NCBI GenBank assembly: GCA_036258555.1
Contig: DATADL010000049.1
Location: 1-47,433, forward strand
DNA from: JALZEG01 sp036258555
Lineage (GTDB): Bacteria; Actinomycetota; CADDZG01; WHSQ01
Length of the DNA: 47,433 bases
Direction of reading: 5' to 3'
Below the pieces are notes generated by a model. It had not been told where the DNA came from. It was given only the letters and a program-made list of their open reading frames with translations, and did no database searches. This document shows, one piece after another, positions 16,217-23,720 of the stretch (the first letter of the stretch is position 1; each line of letters opens with the position of its first letter). The translations under genes were made by a program, and so were the position numbers.

Positions 16217-17455
16217 CTAGACCGCCTTCACGACCCTGAAGATCGTCCCCGAGTAGTCCGCTACGTACATCGACCCGTCCGGGCCGAACGTCAGGTCCAG
16301 CGGCAGGTCCATCTCCAGGAAGTCCGTCAGCGCAGTCACCTTGGTGCCCGAGTCGTCCAGCTCGACGCGCACGATCTTGTGACCCGACGGCTGGCCGAAC
16401 AGGCTGCCCCACTCCGCCACGAACAGGTCGTTCACGTAGTCGTCGCCCCACGCGGGCGTCGTCTGGAACGCCAGCCCGTTGGCCGAGGGGTGCAGGCCGA
16501 ACGACGCGACCGGGCGAGGGACCGAGCGCTTGCGGCAGCGCCCGAAGCGCTCGATCACGTCGGGGTTCGGGTTCTCGTACGGCTTCAGGTTCCCCTTCTC
16601 CGCGAGGTTGTAGAGGCACTGCGGGAACGCGAAGTCGTCGACCTTCGAGTCGTTCACGTCCGTCAGGTACAGGAGGTCGTCGGAGTCCTCGAGGTCCGGG
16701 TCGACGGGGTTCTCCGCGGTCGATCCCTGCCGCGCGTCGTCCGCGCCGTTCATCGGCACGAACAGCTTCGTCGGGTCCAGGGGCGAGAACGCGAGGTCGT
16801 ACACGTTGCGCCACCCGTGCGCGACGAGCGCGCTGCGCGGGAGCTTCGTGACCGAGGCCTTCCTGGCGCGCGGGTCGACTCGCACGACCGATCCCGACCA
16901 CGGCTCGACCTCGGCCTCGCCGCCTTCGACTCCGTCGTCGGTCGAGTTGCCGTTCGTGACGTAGAGCAGCCCGTCGGGGCCGAACGCGAGCCCGTTCGTG
17001 TTGTGCCGGCCGTTCGGGAGGTCCTTCAGCACGACGTTGCGCTTGTCGGCGGCGCCGTCCCCGTCGGTGTCCCTCAGGCGCCACACGCGGCCGTAGCTGC
17101 GGAGGCCGAACGGACCCTCGCGCGCGGCCTCGACGTCGGAGACGTAGACGCTTCCGTCGGGTCCCACGACGACGCCGAGGGGCGTCCTGAACCCTTCGGC
17201 GAAAGTGGTCGCCGACCCGTTCACGTCGATGGCCAGCACCGTCCCGGCGGTGCCGTCCGTCACGTAGAGGAGGGGAGCGGCCTCACCGTCGGAGGGCGCG
17301 AACGCCAGGCTCGTAGGTGTCCCCCCGGTCGCGGCAAACGGCGTCACGACGAAGCCGGGCTCGGGCGCGCCACGCGGCGGGGCCGCGCCGGCGGTGGCCG
17401 CCAGGATCCCCGTGGCTGCCGCGACCATCGCGAGGAGGCGCGGGCTGCGGCGCAT
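16217..17455 (-). CDS. PQQ-type sugar dehydrogenase (sorbosone dehydrogenase family), secreted
   Basis: A 412-residue secreted beta-propeller. Residues 1-29 are a signal peptide. The rest has repeating blade motifs (LGVVVGPDGSVYVSDV, TNGLAFGPDGLLYVTNGN, DLTFGPDGSMYVADYSG) typical of the GSDH/L-sorbosone dehydrogenase family. HNTNGLAFGPDG and AHGWRNVYDLAFSP carry the His/Arg expected at the PQQ site. It likely oxidises a sugar or alcohol outside the membrane. ATG 17455 is chosen for the signal peptide and because it shares a base with the stop of the cupredoxin gene (TGATG), suggesting that the copper protein is its electron acceptor. Confidence 0.85.
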   Translation of the reverse strand: MRRSPRLLAMVAAATGILAATAGAAPPRGAPEPGFVVTPFAATGGTPTSLAFAPSDGEAAPLLYVTDGTAGTVLAIDVNGSATTFAEGFRTPLGVVVGPDGSVYVSDVEAAREGPFGLRSYGRVWRLRDTDGDGAADKRNVVLKDLPNGRHNTNGLAFGPDGLLYVTNGNSTDDGVEGGEAEVEPWSGSVVRVDPRARKASVTKLPRSALVAHGWRNVYDLAFSPLDPTKLFVPMNGADDARQGSTAENPVDPDLEDSDDLLYLTDVNDSKVDDFAFPQCLYNLAEKGNLKPYENPNPDVIERFGRCRKRSVPRPVASFGLHPSANGLAFQTTPAWGDDYVNDLFVAEWGSLFGQPSGHKIVRVELDDSGTKVTALTDFLEMDLPLDLTFGPDGSMYVADYSGTIFRVVKAV

Positions 17456-17862
17456 CAGCGGACGACCAGCGTCCCCTTCATGCCGGGGTGGACGCTGCAG
17501 AAGAACGGGTACTGCTGCCCGGCCTCGAGGCGCTCCAGGCCCTCGACCTCGGTGGTCTCGCCGGCCGCGATCGTCGGGCTCCAGAACAGCGGGCACGTCT
17601 TCGCCGTGAACGCGCTGCACCACGGCGACTTCTTCGCTTCCTTCTTCGTCAGGTAGACGCCGTCGGCGACGAAGTTGTGGGGAGCGGGGTCCGCGTTCAC
17701 GAACGTGATCCCCTCACCCTGCGCCGCGACGACGACCGGCGTGGCGAAACCGGCGGCGAAGCTGCCGGGCACGGCCGCGGCGACTGCCGCGTGGGCGGGG
17801 GCCGGGGCGGCGAGCACGAGGGCGGCCGAGGCGGCCGCGACGAAGGCGCGGGTGGCTCTCAT
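17455..17862 (-). CDS. Secreted cupredoxin (plastocyanin/azurin-like)
   Basis: A 135-residue blue-copper protein. Residues 1-26 are a signal peptide (cleavage near AHA). Copper ligands are visible as His62 (PHNF), Cys122, His125 and Met128 (FFCSVHPGM), the type 1 set. Cys82 and Cys90 may form a disulfide in an inserted loop containing KKEAKKSPW. It is a single-electron carrier at the cell surface. Its stop overlaps the start of the PQQ-type dehydrogenase, so the pair probably forms one oxidation module. Confidence 0.88.
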   Translation of the reverse strand: MRATRAFVAAASAALVLAAPAPAHAAVAAAVPGSFAAGFATPVVVAAQGEGITFVNADPAPHNFVADGVYLTKKEAKKSPWCSAFTAKTCPLFWSPTIAAGETTEVEGLERLEAGQQYPFFCSVHPGMKGTLVVR

Positions 17863-17975
17863 GCTCGGAAAGGTTCACCGCGGGCCGGGGCTTCTCCTTC
17901 AGGGCGACCCGCCCTTTGCGCCCGAGTTGACCGATTTGATACACATGCGCCCTCGGAAGAGAAAGGGGATGCGAG

Positions 17976-18134
17976 ATGCGCAAGGTCCTGGTGGCGGTCT
18001 TCACCGCCGTGATCGTCGGGGCGCCGCTGGCCGCGGCGTCGGCCGACCCCATAATCCAGCCGCTCCGCTGCAGGATCGGCGACATGACGGGCGTCTACGT
18101 CGGGGGCAAGTGCACCTACACGTACTGGCCGTAG
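17976..18134 (+). CDS. 52-residue secreted peptide
   Basis: A short gene starting ATG 17976 behind GAAAGGGG. Residues 1-23 are a clean signal peptide (basic MRK, hydrophobic core, ASA cleavage). The mature part is about 29 residues with two cysteines (Cys32, Cys46) that could form a disulfide, ending aromatic (YTYWP). An isolated gene with its own strong terminator 12 bases downstream supports real expression. No family recognised; a small surface protein, inhibitor or signalling peptide are possibilities. Confidence 0.65.
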   Translation: MRKVLVAVFTAVIVGAPLAAASADPIIQPLRCRIGDMTGVYVGGKCTYTYWP

Positions 18135-18146
18135 AAGAACGACCCG

Positions 18147-18175
18147 AAGGACCCGCCCTCGCGGCGGGTCCTTTT
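18147..18175 (+). terminator. Strong intrinsic terminator after the secreted peptide gene
   Basis: AAGGACCCGCC (18147-18157) and GGCGGGTCCTT (18163-18173) form a perfect 11-bp stem around a 5-base loop, followed by further T residues. It lies 12 bases after the peptide stop and only about 10 bases before the 3' end of convergent hicA, so it may serve both. Confidence 0.9.
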
Positions 18176-18184
18176 CGCGGGCGG

Positions 18185-18373
18185 CTATGGGTCGGGGATC
18201 TCGAGTTGCGTGCAGATACTGTGGGTCGTCCCCCGCGGTATCTCCCGGTGCCGTGGGACGGTTGCCCTTCGACCGTTCGCGGGGTTCTCCCATACCGAAT
18301 GCCGACCGCCCTCCCTGACGCGCTCGCAACCGTTCGCGCGTAGATGGGTTTCGAGGTCGCGGCGCTTGATCAT
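18185..18373 (-). CDS. hicA: HicA-family mRNA interferase toxin
   Basis: A 62-residue protein, normal for HicA. It opens MIKRRDLETHLRANGCERVR and has the catalytic GGRHS (His25), the NPANGRRATVPRH strand and HREIPRGTTHSICTQLEI, all hallmark segments of the double-stranded-RNA-binding-like RNase toxin. It appears intact. Unusually, no HicB lies beside it: its ATG overlaps the TGA of the winged-helix gene (ATGA, 18370-18373), so it is translated with that gene. A HicB-like protein is encoded on the other strand about 1 kb away. Confidence 0.88.
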   Translation of the reverse strand: MIKRRDLETHLRANGCERVREGGRHSVWENPANGRRATVPRHREIPRGTTHSICTQLEIPDP

Positions 18374-19134
18374 TTCCGGGTCACCCGGAACGGGGGTTCG
18401 AGGGAGTACACGAGCTGCTCGGTATAGCCCTGAGGGGCGAGAGGAGCTTTCTTGAATTCCTTTCGCCTTGACAGGAGCCCGTTTCCCCGCAGCGACCGAA
18501 GCCCGCGCTCCGCGGTGTCGGACGAGATGCCGTACCACTTGGGCGCCTTCTCCGTAGGCAAGATGAACTCGCGCGGAAGAGTGAGGCCGATCAACAAGAC
18601 GGCCTTGGCCGGCAGCTGAAGAGTCTTGTACCAGCGATCCTCCGACAGCCAGTACTGGTACGGGAGCTTCAGATACGGCTCCAGCCCGGCCGGGTGACGA
18701 TATGCGGCTCCGGATCCCCCCTCGTCGAGCAACGTCACGGAAGCGCGACGGTCTCGCCGGCTGCGCCGGACGAGATCAAGCTTCTCTAGTCGCGCCCACG
18801 TCTTGGAGACCGCCGATTCGGCGCTACCCGGCACGTGGAGGCCGAGTGCCCGGCCCCAAAGCGTCGCGGATTCCGTCACGTCCCAGGGCTCCGAGCTCGC
18901 GACGGCGTGAAGGAGTAGGTAGAGGTCGAGCGCACGTTCGTCACGGTTCCTGACGAGCGTCGCCAAGGGGCCGGGTACCGGTTTACGTTGGGGACCCTGC
19001 TGCACGAACGTGCGCCGGATAGGGGCTGCGTTGCCCTTCCGCTGTGACCGGCCCAAGAGCGCGGCGACGGTCTCTTGCTGGGTGGCGACCGGTGGCTTGC
19101 CCTTGGCTAGCTGCATACGGCGGCATTTTGCCAT
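18370..19134 (-). CDS. Winged-helix DNA-binding protein coupled to hicA
   Basis: A 254-residue basic protein. The centre (about 65-140) looks like a winged helix (ERALDLYLLLHAVASSEPWD, then AVSKTWARLEKLDLVRRSRR). A second wHTH-like unit occurs near 195-225 (GISSDTAERGLRSLRGNGLLSRR). The two-domain layout recalls plasmid replication-initiator or archaeal-type regulators, but no name is certain. ATG 19134 has GGAGGG 8 bases upstream. GC content is lower than in neighbours. Coupling to hicA suggests an autoregulator, or a substitute antitoxin, of the locus. Confidence 0.75.
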   Translation of the reverse strand: MAKCRRMQLAKGKPPVATQQETVAALLGRSQRKGNAAPIRRTFVQQGPQRKPVPGPLATLVRNRDERALDLYLLLHAVASSEPWDVTESATLWGRALGLHVPGSAESAVSKTWARLEKLDLVRRSRRDRRASVTLLDEGGSGAAYRHPAGLEPYLKLPYQYWLSEDRWYKTLQLPAKAVLLIGLTLPREFILPTEKAPKWYGISSDTAERGLRSLRGNGLLSRRKEFKKAPLAPQGYTEQLVYSLEPPFRVTRK

Positions 19135-19207
19135 CTCGAGCGCCCTCCACGTGGAGGCGTGAGGGGCTCTGGCTTACCGACAAGGCGGATGCTATGCAAT
19201 TACCCTA

Positions 19208-19253
19208 CGTATGCCCCGTCGGACACCCATCTCGTACGCCCGTCGGATCACCC
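19208..19253. repeat. Imperfect 20-bp direct repeat in the hicA/hicB divergent spacer
   Basis: Two copies beginning CGTA, sharing CCCGTCGGA and ending CACCC, start at 19208 and 19233, about 25 bp apart. The exact 9-mer is at 19215-19223 and 19239-19247. They lie between the divergent winged-helix/hicA unit (start 19134) and hicB (start 19358), where operator sites for the winged-helix protein or HicB would be expected. Confidence 0.5.
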
Positions 19254-19357
19254 CCGGGCGGGTTTCCGCTTGGTGGCGCGCCGGCGCGGAGCGATCCGGC
19301 GAGATCGTGGCGGCTCTTGATCTCTTTTCATTCCTTTGGACCGTCTACGCTTTGCTG

Positions 19358-19588
19358 ATGACGCAAACGCTTTCTCTGACTGCGGTGTTCGAGCCCGACG
19401 AGGGGGACTGGATCCAGGCGACGATCCGCGAGATTCCCGGCGTCGTCACAGCAGCTCCCTCCCGAGCCGAGGCGGAGGAGCTCCTGCTCGACGCCCTTCG
19501 CGAGTACCTGCTCTCGTTCCAGATCGAGCCCCCGCCACTTGAACACGAGCCCGACACGACTCAGCTGCGCATCTTGCTGACGGCCTGA
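19358..19588 (+). CDS. hicB: HicB-family antitoxin
   Basis: A 76-residue protein with the partial RNase-H-like HicB fold: LTAVFEPDEGDWIQATIREIPGV (strand pair and the EIPG turn), then TAAPSRAEAEELLLDALREYL (helix). It lacks a C-terminal DNA-binding domain, which is common among short HicB proteins. It should neutralise HicA, but hicA is on the opposite strand about 1 kb away with a winged-helix gene between, instead of directly adjacent. ATG 19358 is where homology begins; the reading frame extends upstream without recognisable content. Confidence 0.82.
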   Translation: MTQTLSLTAVFEPDEGDWIQATIREIPGVVTAAPSRAEAEELLLDALREYLLSFQIEPPPLEHEPDTTQLRILLTA

Positions 19589-19619
19589 GCGCGTTGCGAA
19601 TGCGATCGACCCTTACGAC

Positions 19620-20114
19620 TTGATCGACGGCGGGATCAACGCCGCCTTCGAGGAGCTCGCGGGGCACCTCGACTACCCGATGTACGTCGTGACCGCCGCG
19701 GCCGACGGAGAGCGGGCGGGGTGCCTCGTCGGCTTCGCGTCGCAGTGCAGCATCGACCCGCCTAGGTTCATGGTCTTCGTCTCCGACAAGAACCACACCT
19801 ATCGCATCGCGCGAGGCGCGGAGGTCCTGGCCGTGCACGTCGTGCCCGCGGGCGCCGACGACCTCGCGCGGCTCTTCGGCGAGGAGACGGGCGACGAGAT
19901 CGACAAGTTCGAGCGTTGCGAATGGGAGCCGGGCCCGCAGGGCGTTCCGCTGCTGACCGCGTGCGCGGACCGTTTCGTCGGCAAGGTCCTGGACCGGCGC
20001 CCGGTCGGCGACCACACCGCGTTCCTGCTGGAGCCCGTCGACGTGCGGGCCGGGGGTGCGTCGTTCTTCCCGTTCAGAAAGGCGCAGGACTTCGACCCGG
20101 GTCACGAGGCCTGA
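19620..20114 (+). CDS. Flavin reductase-like FMN-binding protein
   Basis: A 164-residue split-barrel flavoprotein of the flavin-reductase/HpaC type: LDYPMYVVTAAADGERAGCLVGFASQ at the start, PPRFMVFVSDKNHTY at the flavin site, VLAVHVVPAGADDLARLF, and FLLEPVDVRAGG near the end. Such enzymes use NAD(P)H to reduce FMN for partner monooxygenases, or bind F420/FMN. No ATG or GTG is available; TTG 19620 is the first start in frame after hicB. It follows hicB by 31 bases and may be co-transcribed by accident of position. Confidence 0.85.
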   Translation: MIDGGINAAFEELAGHLDYPMYVVTAAADGERAGCLVGFASQCSIDPPRFMVFVSDKNHTYRIARGAEVLAVHVVPAGADDLARLFGEETGDEIDKFERCEWEPGPQGVPLLTACADRFVGKVLDRRPVGDHTAFLLEPVDVRAGGASFFPFRKAQDFDPGHEA

Positions 20115-20124
20115 CGGCCTCCCG

Positions 20125-20153
20125 TTGACACCGTGCGCCGTCCCGGGGATCGT
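20125..20153 (+). promoter_or_regulatory. Possible SigA-type promoter for a leaderless secreted-protein gene
   Basis: A consensus TTGACA sits at 20125-20130. With a 17-bp spacer the -10 would be GATCGT (20148-20153), a weak match. A transcript starting about 6 bases later would begin at GTG 20160, giving a leaderless message, common in actinobacteria. Speculative. Confidence 0.3.
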
Positions 20154-20159
20154 GTAGTG

Positions 20160-20666
20160 GTGGGGCGCAGGCGTTCGTTCATCGCCGTGGCGACGGCCGT
20201 CTTGTTGGTCGCGCCCGCGGCCTCCGCCGGAACGAGATGGGTGGAGGACGCCGGCGACACGAGGGGCCTCCTCGACGCGAGAGCGGTGGCGCACGGACAC
20301 GGTGAGGGCAAGCGCCTGAAGCACACGCTCACGACCTTCCGTCGTTGGAGGTCGCGAGAGATGAGGTGTGGAGCGATCCGCTTCCGGTTCCACGGGCTGA
20401 ACCGCGACCTGATCGTCGCGTATCGCAAGGGCCTGCTGGCGATCATGCTCAACTCCCGGACGCGCGAGAGCATCGGCGCTCCCGAGGTCTACCGTCCGAC
20501 CAAGAGGCGGGTCGCGGTCGTGTTCCCGCGGCGATGGCTGCGGCGGGGCATCGACCGCTACGAGTGGTCCGCGCGGACGATCCGCCACCGCTGCCCCGAC
20601 CGTGGCGAGCCGAAGGTCTTCCGCGACCGCGTGCCGGACGAAGGCCGGATCGTCCACCGCCTCTAG
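20160..20666 (+). CDS. Secreted basic protein, unknown function
   Basis: A 168-residue protein reading from GTG 20160 with a classical signal peptide (GRRRSFIAVATAVLLVAPAASAG). The mature part is rich in Arg/His, mostly beta-like (TRWVEDAGDTRGLLDARAVA; RFRFHGLNRDLIVAYR), and has two cysteines (MRCGAIRF, RHRCPDRG) that may pair. No family recognised. GTG 20133 or 20157 would extend the N-terminus with non-signal residues, so 20160 is preferred. It is convergent with the peptidase operon. Confidence 0.7.
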   Translation: MGRRRSFIAVATAVLLVAPAASAGTRWVEDAGDTRGLLDARAVAHGHGEGKRLKHTLTTFRRWRSREMRCGAIRFRFHGLNRDLIVAYRKGLLAIMLNSRTRESIGAPEVYRPTKRRVAVVFPRRWLRRGIDRYEWSARTIRHRCPDRGEPKVFRDRVPDEGRIVHRL

Positions 20667-20678
20667 GGACGGCGCCCG

Positions 20679-21395
20679 CTACATCTTGCCTACGGCAACC
20701 ACCGCCCGGGCGTGCGCGCGGGCCGACCGCCACGGCAGCTCACCGCCCGGTAGCTCGACCACGAACGCGGTCGAGTTGTCGAAGCGGTGGTTCTGCCACC
20801 GCGTCGCGGTGCCGGGCAGCGGATCTAGGCGCTTCAGCGGCAGGCCGACCATGGCGGAGTAGCGCCGCTGGATCGCGCGTCGCCCACCGGAGCGGTCCAC
20901 GAGCGCCATCGCCTGGTGGTACCAGATCGTCACGTCGGGGCGGACCTCCTCGACGAACCGCATCGCGTGGCGCGTCTCCTTCTCGGACGCGCGGCGCGGC
21001 CCCGAGTAGTACGTGCTCCAGCGCGTCCCCTGGCGGCGCCACTTGCGCGGGAAGTTCCGGTTGAGGTCGACGCCCCGGGCGTTCTGGCGCGTCCCGGCGG
21101 CCGCGCCGTCCGGGTTGAGCGCGTCGATCATCCAGATCTTCACCCCCCGGGGCGCCGGTCTGTTCTTCAGCGCGGTGATCACGCGCTTCCCGGCGCACTC
21201 GTTGCCGTGGATGCACCCGACGACGAGGACGACGTTCTCGCTCGCGGGATCGCCGAGCCGGTACGCCTTGATCGCGCGGCCCTCGTGCGACCGGCCGAGA
21301 AGCACCCTCCGCAGGCCTGCGGGGGCCGTGTCGTCGACGGGGGCCTGCGGAGCGAGCAGCGCCGCGACCAGGGCGACGAGGAGGGCGCGCCTCAC
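20679..21395 (-). CDS. M14 zinc carboxypeptidase, murein-peptide-amidase-like
   Basis: A 238-residue exported metallopeptidase. A signal-like N-terminus (RRALLVALVAALLAP) precedes the M14 zinc motif HGNECAG (His and Glu ligands), substrate-binding DLNRNFP, a later histidine in IWYHQAM, and FVVELPGG with the catalytic glutamate. Size and HGNE motif recall MpaA-type enzymes that trim peptidoglycan peptides. GTG 21395 overlaps the TGA of the amidase gene (GTGA, 21392-21395), so the two are translated together as a cell-wall-degrading pair. Confidence 0.88.
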   Translation of the reverse strand: MRRALLVALVAALLAPQAPVDDTAPAGLRRVLLGRSHEGRAIKAYRLGDPASENVVLVVGCIHGNECAGKRVITALKNRPAPRGVKIWMIDALNPDGAAAGTRQNARGVDLNRNFPRKWRRQGTRWSTYYSGPRRASEKETRHAMRFVEEVRPDVTIWYHQAMALVDRSGGRRAIQRRYSAMVGLPLKRLDPLPGTATRWQNHRFDNSTAFVVELPGGELPWRSARAHARAVVAVGKM

Positions 21396-22060
21396 GACAT
21401 CCTCCGCAGGCGCTTGCGGAAGACCTTCACGTCGCGCCACAGCCAGTCGGTGTGGTCGTTGCGCCATCCCTCGAGGTCCTCGAACTGCCGGTGTCCGTTC
21501 GCCATAGCGTGCCCGATCACGTCGCGGAGCGCGATGCCCTCGCGCTCGCGGAGCCACCGGACGAGCCGCAACGCCGCGCGCACCTGCCTGCGGCGCTTCA
21601 GGATCTGCCGGTCCGCCCAGTGCGAGCCGCGTCCGGTCTCCTGCACCATCTCGATGCCGATGGCGCGGTGGTTCAGCCCGATCGTGTGGCGGCACCGGAT
21701 CCCGAGCGGCACGAGCTCGTAGATCGTCCCGTCCTTGTCGACGACGTAGTGCGTGCAGACACCGGGCGTCTCGCCGCGCGCCGGGGAGTTGGACGCGAAG
21801 TGGTTGCGGACCGGCGGATACGTGCTCGTCGCGGTGAAGTGCAGCACGATCACGGTCGGGTTGCGCAGCTTCCACCTCGGCAGCCCGTAGTGGCGTCCGG
21901 AATAGCGCGCCATCTGGCGCTTGCGCTTCGCGCCGTACGGGATGTGGTCCTCGACGATCGCCGGCCGGCGCGCGCCGGCGGGCGAGAGGTCCCGCACGGG
22001 CGGGGACGGCACGAGGGCCGCGACGACCGCTGCGAAGACCACGAGCGAGAGCCGGCGCAT
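21392..22060 (-). CDS. Secreted N-acetylmuramoyl-L-alanine amidase (Amidase_2)
   Basis: A 222-residue amidase. Signal peptide residues 1-21 (RRLSLVVFAAVVAALVPSPP) precede an Amidase_2/PGRP domain: VIVLHFTAT with the first zinc His, THYVVDKDGTIYELVP, GLNHRAIGIEMV, and DVIGHAMANG with the second His. Such enzymes cut the lactyl-amide bond between MurNAc and the stem peptide. It is upstream of, and overlaps, the M14 peptidase, which could trim the peptide released. TACACT at 22073-22068 is a possible -10 close to the ATG. Confidence 0.88.
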   Translation of the reverse strand: MRRLSLVVFAAVVAALVPSPPVRDLSPAGARRPAIVEDHIPYGAKRKRQMARYSGRHYGLPRWKLRNPTVIVLHFTATSTYPPVRNHFASNSPARGETPGVCTHYVVDKDGTIYELVPLGIRCRHTIGLNHRAIGIEMVQETGRGSHWADRQILKRRRQVRAALRLVRWLREREGIALRDVIGHAMANGHRQFEDLEGWRNDHTDWLWRDVKVFRKRLRRMS

Positions 22061-22145
22061 GTCCTGCAGTGTAGTGACGGGGCAGGACCCGGCCGGGCGG
22101 CACCGAATCCTCACGAAACGGACGATCGGTCCCCGGAGGCTCGCC

Positions 22146-23720
22146 ATGATCCGACGTTTTCCCGCCGCCGCCGCTCTGGCGCTCGTCGCGGCCTCGCTGA
22201 CCGGCGCCGGGGCGCCGGCGGCCCGGTCTCACGTTCACGCCGCGCACCTCCACCTCGACATGGAGCACGCGCCGCCGAAGTTCGACCCCGGCGTCACGTC
22301 CGAAGCCCACCGGCGACCCGTCCGGGCGGAGTCGGGTCCGGCCGCCGTCGTCCATCGAGCCGGCGGGATCGAGCTGCCGGACGCCGGCCGCAAAGGGTCG
22401 CCTCGCCTCTACCGCACGGGCATAGGGGCGGGCGAGCCCACGCTCGGCGTCACGCGCGACGGCACGATCTTCTTCCAGGCGCTCGCGGGCGGTCCGCAGG
22501 TCCTCGCCACGGGGAACGGGGGCCGCACCTGGCGCGACGTCTCGCCGAAGCTCGGCTCGATGGACCGCCACCCGCAGTCGCTGGATCCGTTCCTGTACGT
22601 CGACACGACGACCGACCGGGTCTTCACCTTCGACTTCTTCTTCGGGTGCTCGCTGCTGTCGTTCTCGGACGACGGCGGCGAGACGTGGACGACGAGCCTG
22701 GGCGGCTGCGGTCTGCAGGACCACCAGAACCTCTTCACCGCGCCGCCCGTGCTGAGCCCCGCGACCGTCTACCCGAACGTCGTGTACGCGTGCTCGACGC
22801 AGGCGGGCGCCACGATCTATTCCGTCGCGACGCAATGCGAGAAGTCGCTGGACGGCGGGCTGACGTTCGTCCCGACCGGCGCTCCTCCGTACACGACCGA
22901 CCGCCAGCCCGAGAACGACCTGGGCGTCGACGGCTACTGCCACGGCGCGACCGGGCACGGCTTCGGCGGACCGGACGGGACCATCTACATACCCAAGGGT
23001 CTCTGCGGTCAGCCCTGGCTCGCGATCAGCCGCGACGAGGGCGCGACGTGGACGCGCGTCCAGGTCGCCGACAACGGCATGCCGCTCGGCCCCACGGGCG
23101 TCTACGAGCACGAGGCGAGCGTCGCCGCGGACGACGAGGGCAACGTCTACTACTTCTGGATCGCTCGCGACCGCCTGCCGTACCTCGCGGTGTCGCGCGA
23201 CGGGGGCGAGACGTGGAGCAGGCCGTTCATGGTCGGCCCCCCGGGACTGAAGGAGGCGGCGCTGCCGAGCCTGGCTCTGGGCGCGACGGGCAAGGTGGCC
23301 GTCACGTACATGGGGAGCACGACCTCGCCCGGCAAGCCGTTCCCCGAGAGCGACGACTGCAAGCCCGATCCCGTCTACTGCTTCAGCCAGCTCTTCTTCC
23401 TGAACCCGCCCGATCCGAAGAGCTACGAGGACGTGACCTGGAACGCCTACATCACGTACACCGCGAACCTGCTCACCAAGGGGCCCGTGTTCCGGTCGGT
23501 GTCGGTGAACGATCCGTCCGATCCGATGGTGCGCGGGACGTGCGGGCCCATCAGGTGCAAGGCGGTATACGACTTCCTCGACGTCGTGATCGACCGGCGC
23601 GGGCGTCCGTGGGCGTCGCTCGTCGACGCGTGTGTCAACCAGTGCGTGACGCAGGGGCCGCAGAACTCGGGGAACGAAGGCGTGCTCGGGACGGTCGTCG
23701 GAGGGCCGAAGCTCCGCTAA
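22146..23720 (+). CDS. Secreted BNR/Asp-box beta-propeller (sialidase-like fold)
   Basis: A 524-residue exported protein: signal peptide 1-27, then a propeller with repeated Asp-box motifs SxDxGxTW (GNGGRTWRDV, SDDGGETWTTS, SRDEGATWTRV, SRDGGETWSRP). Several cysteines suggest disulfides. Asp-boxes are structural and occur in sialidases and many non-catalytic propellers. The usual sialidase arginine triad and FRIP motif are not evident, so enzymatic activity is unproven. ATG 22146 has GGAGG 6 bases upstream. It is divergent from the amidase operon. Confidence 0.85.
   Translation: MIRRFPAAAALALVAASLTGAGAPAARSHVHAAHLHLDMEHAPPKFDPGVTSEAHRRPVRAESGPAAVVHRAGGIELPDAGRKGSPRLYRTGIGAGEPTLGVTRDGTIFFQALAGGPQVLATGNGGRTWRDVSPKLGSMDRHPQSLDPFLYVDTTTDRVFTFDFFFGCSLLSFSDDGGETWTTSLGGCGLQDHQNLFTAPPVLSPATVYPNVVYACSTQAGATIYSVATQCEKSLDGGLTFVPTGAPPYTTDRQPENDLGVDGYCHGATGHGFGGPDGTIYIPKGLCGQPWLAISRDEGATWTRVQVADNGMPLGPTGVYEHEASVAADDEGNVYYFWIARDRLPYLAVSRDGGETWSRPFMVGPPGLKEAALPSLALGATGKVAVTYMGSTTSPGKPFPESDDCKPDPVYCFSQLFFLNPPDPKSYEDVTWNAYITYTANLLTKGPVFRSVSVNDPSDPMVRGTCGPIRCKAVYDFLDVVIDRRGRPWASLVDACVNQCVTQGPQNSGNEGVLGTVVGGPKLR

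Noticed and set aside
17927..17955. TTGACC as -35 for the 52-residue peptide gene
   Set aside because: No acceptable -10 at 16-19 bases spacing; the real promoter was not identified.
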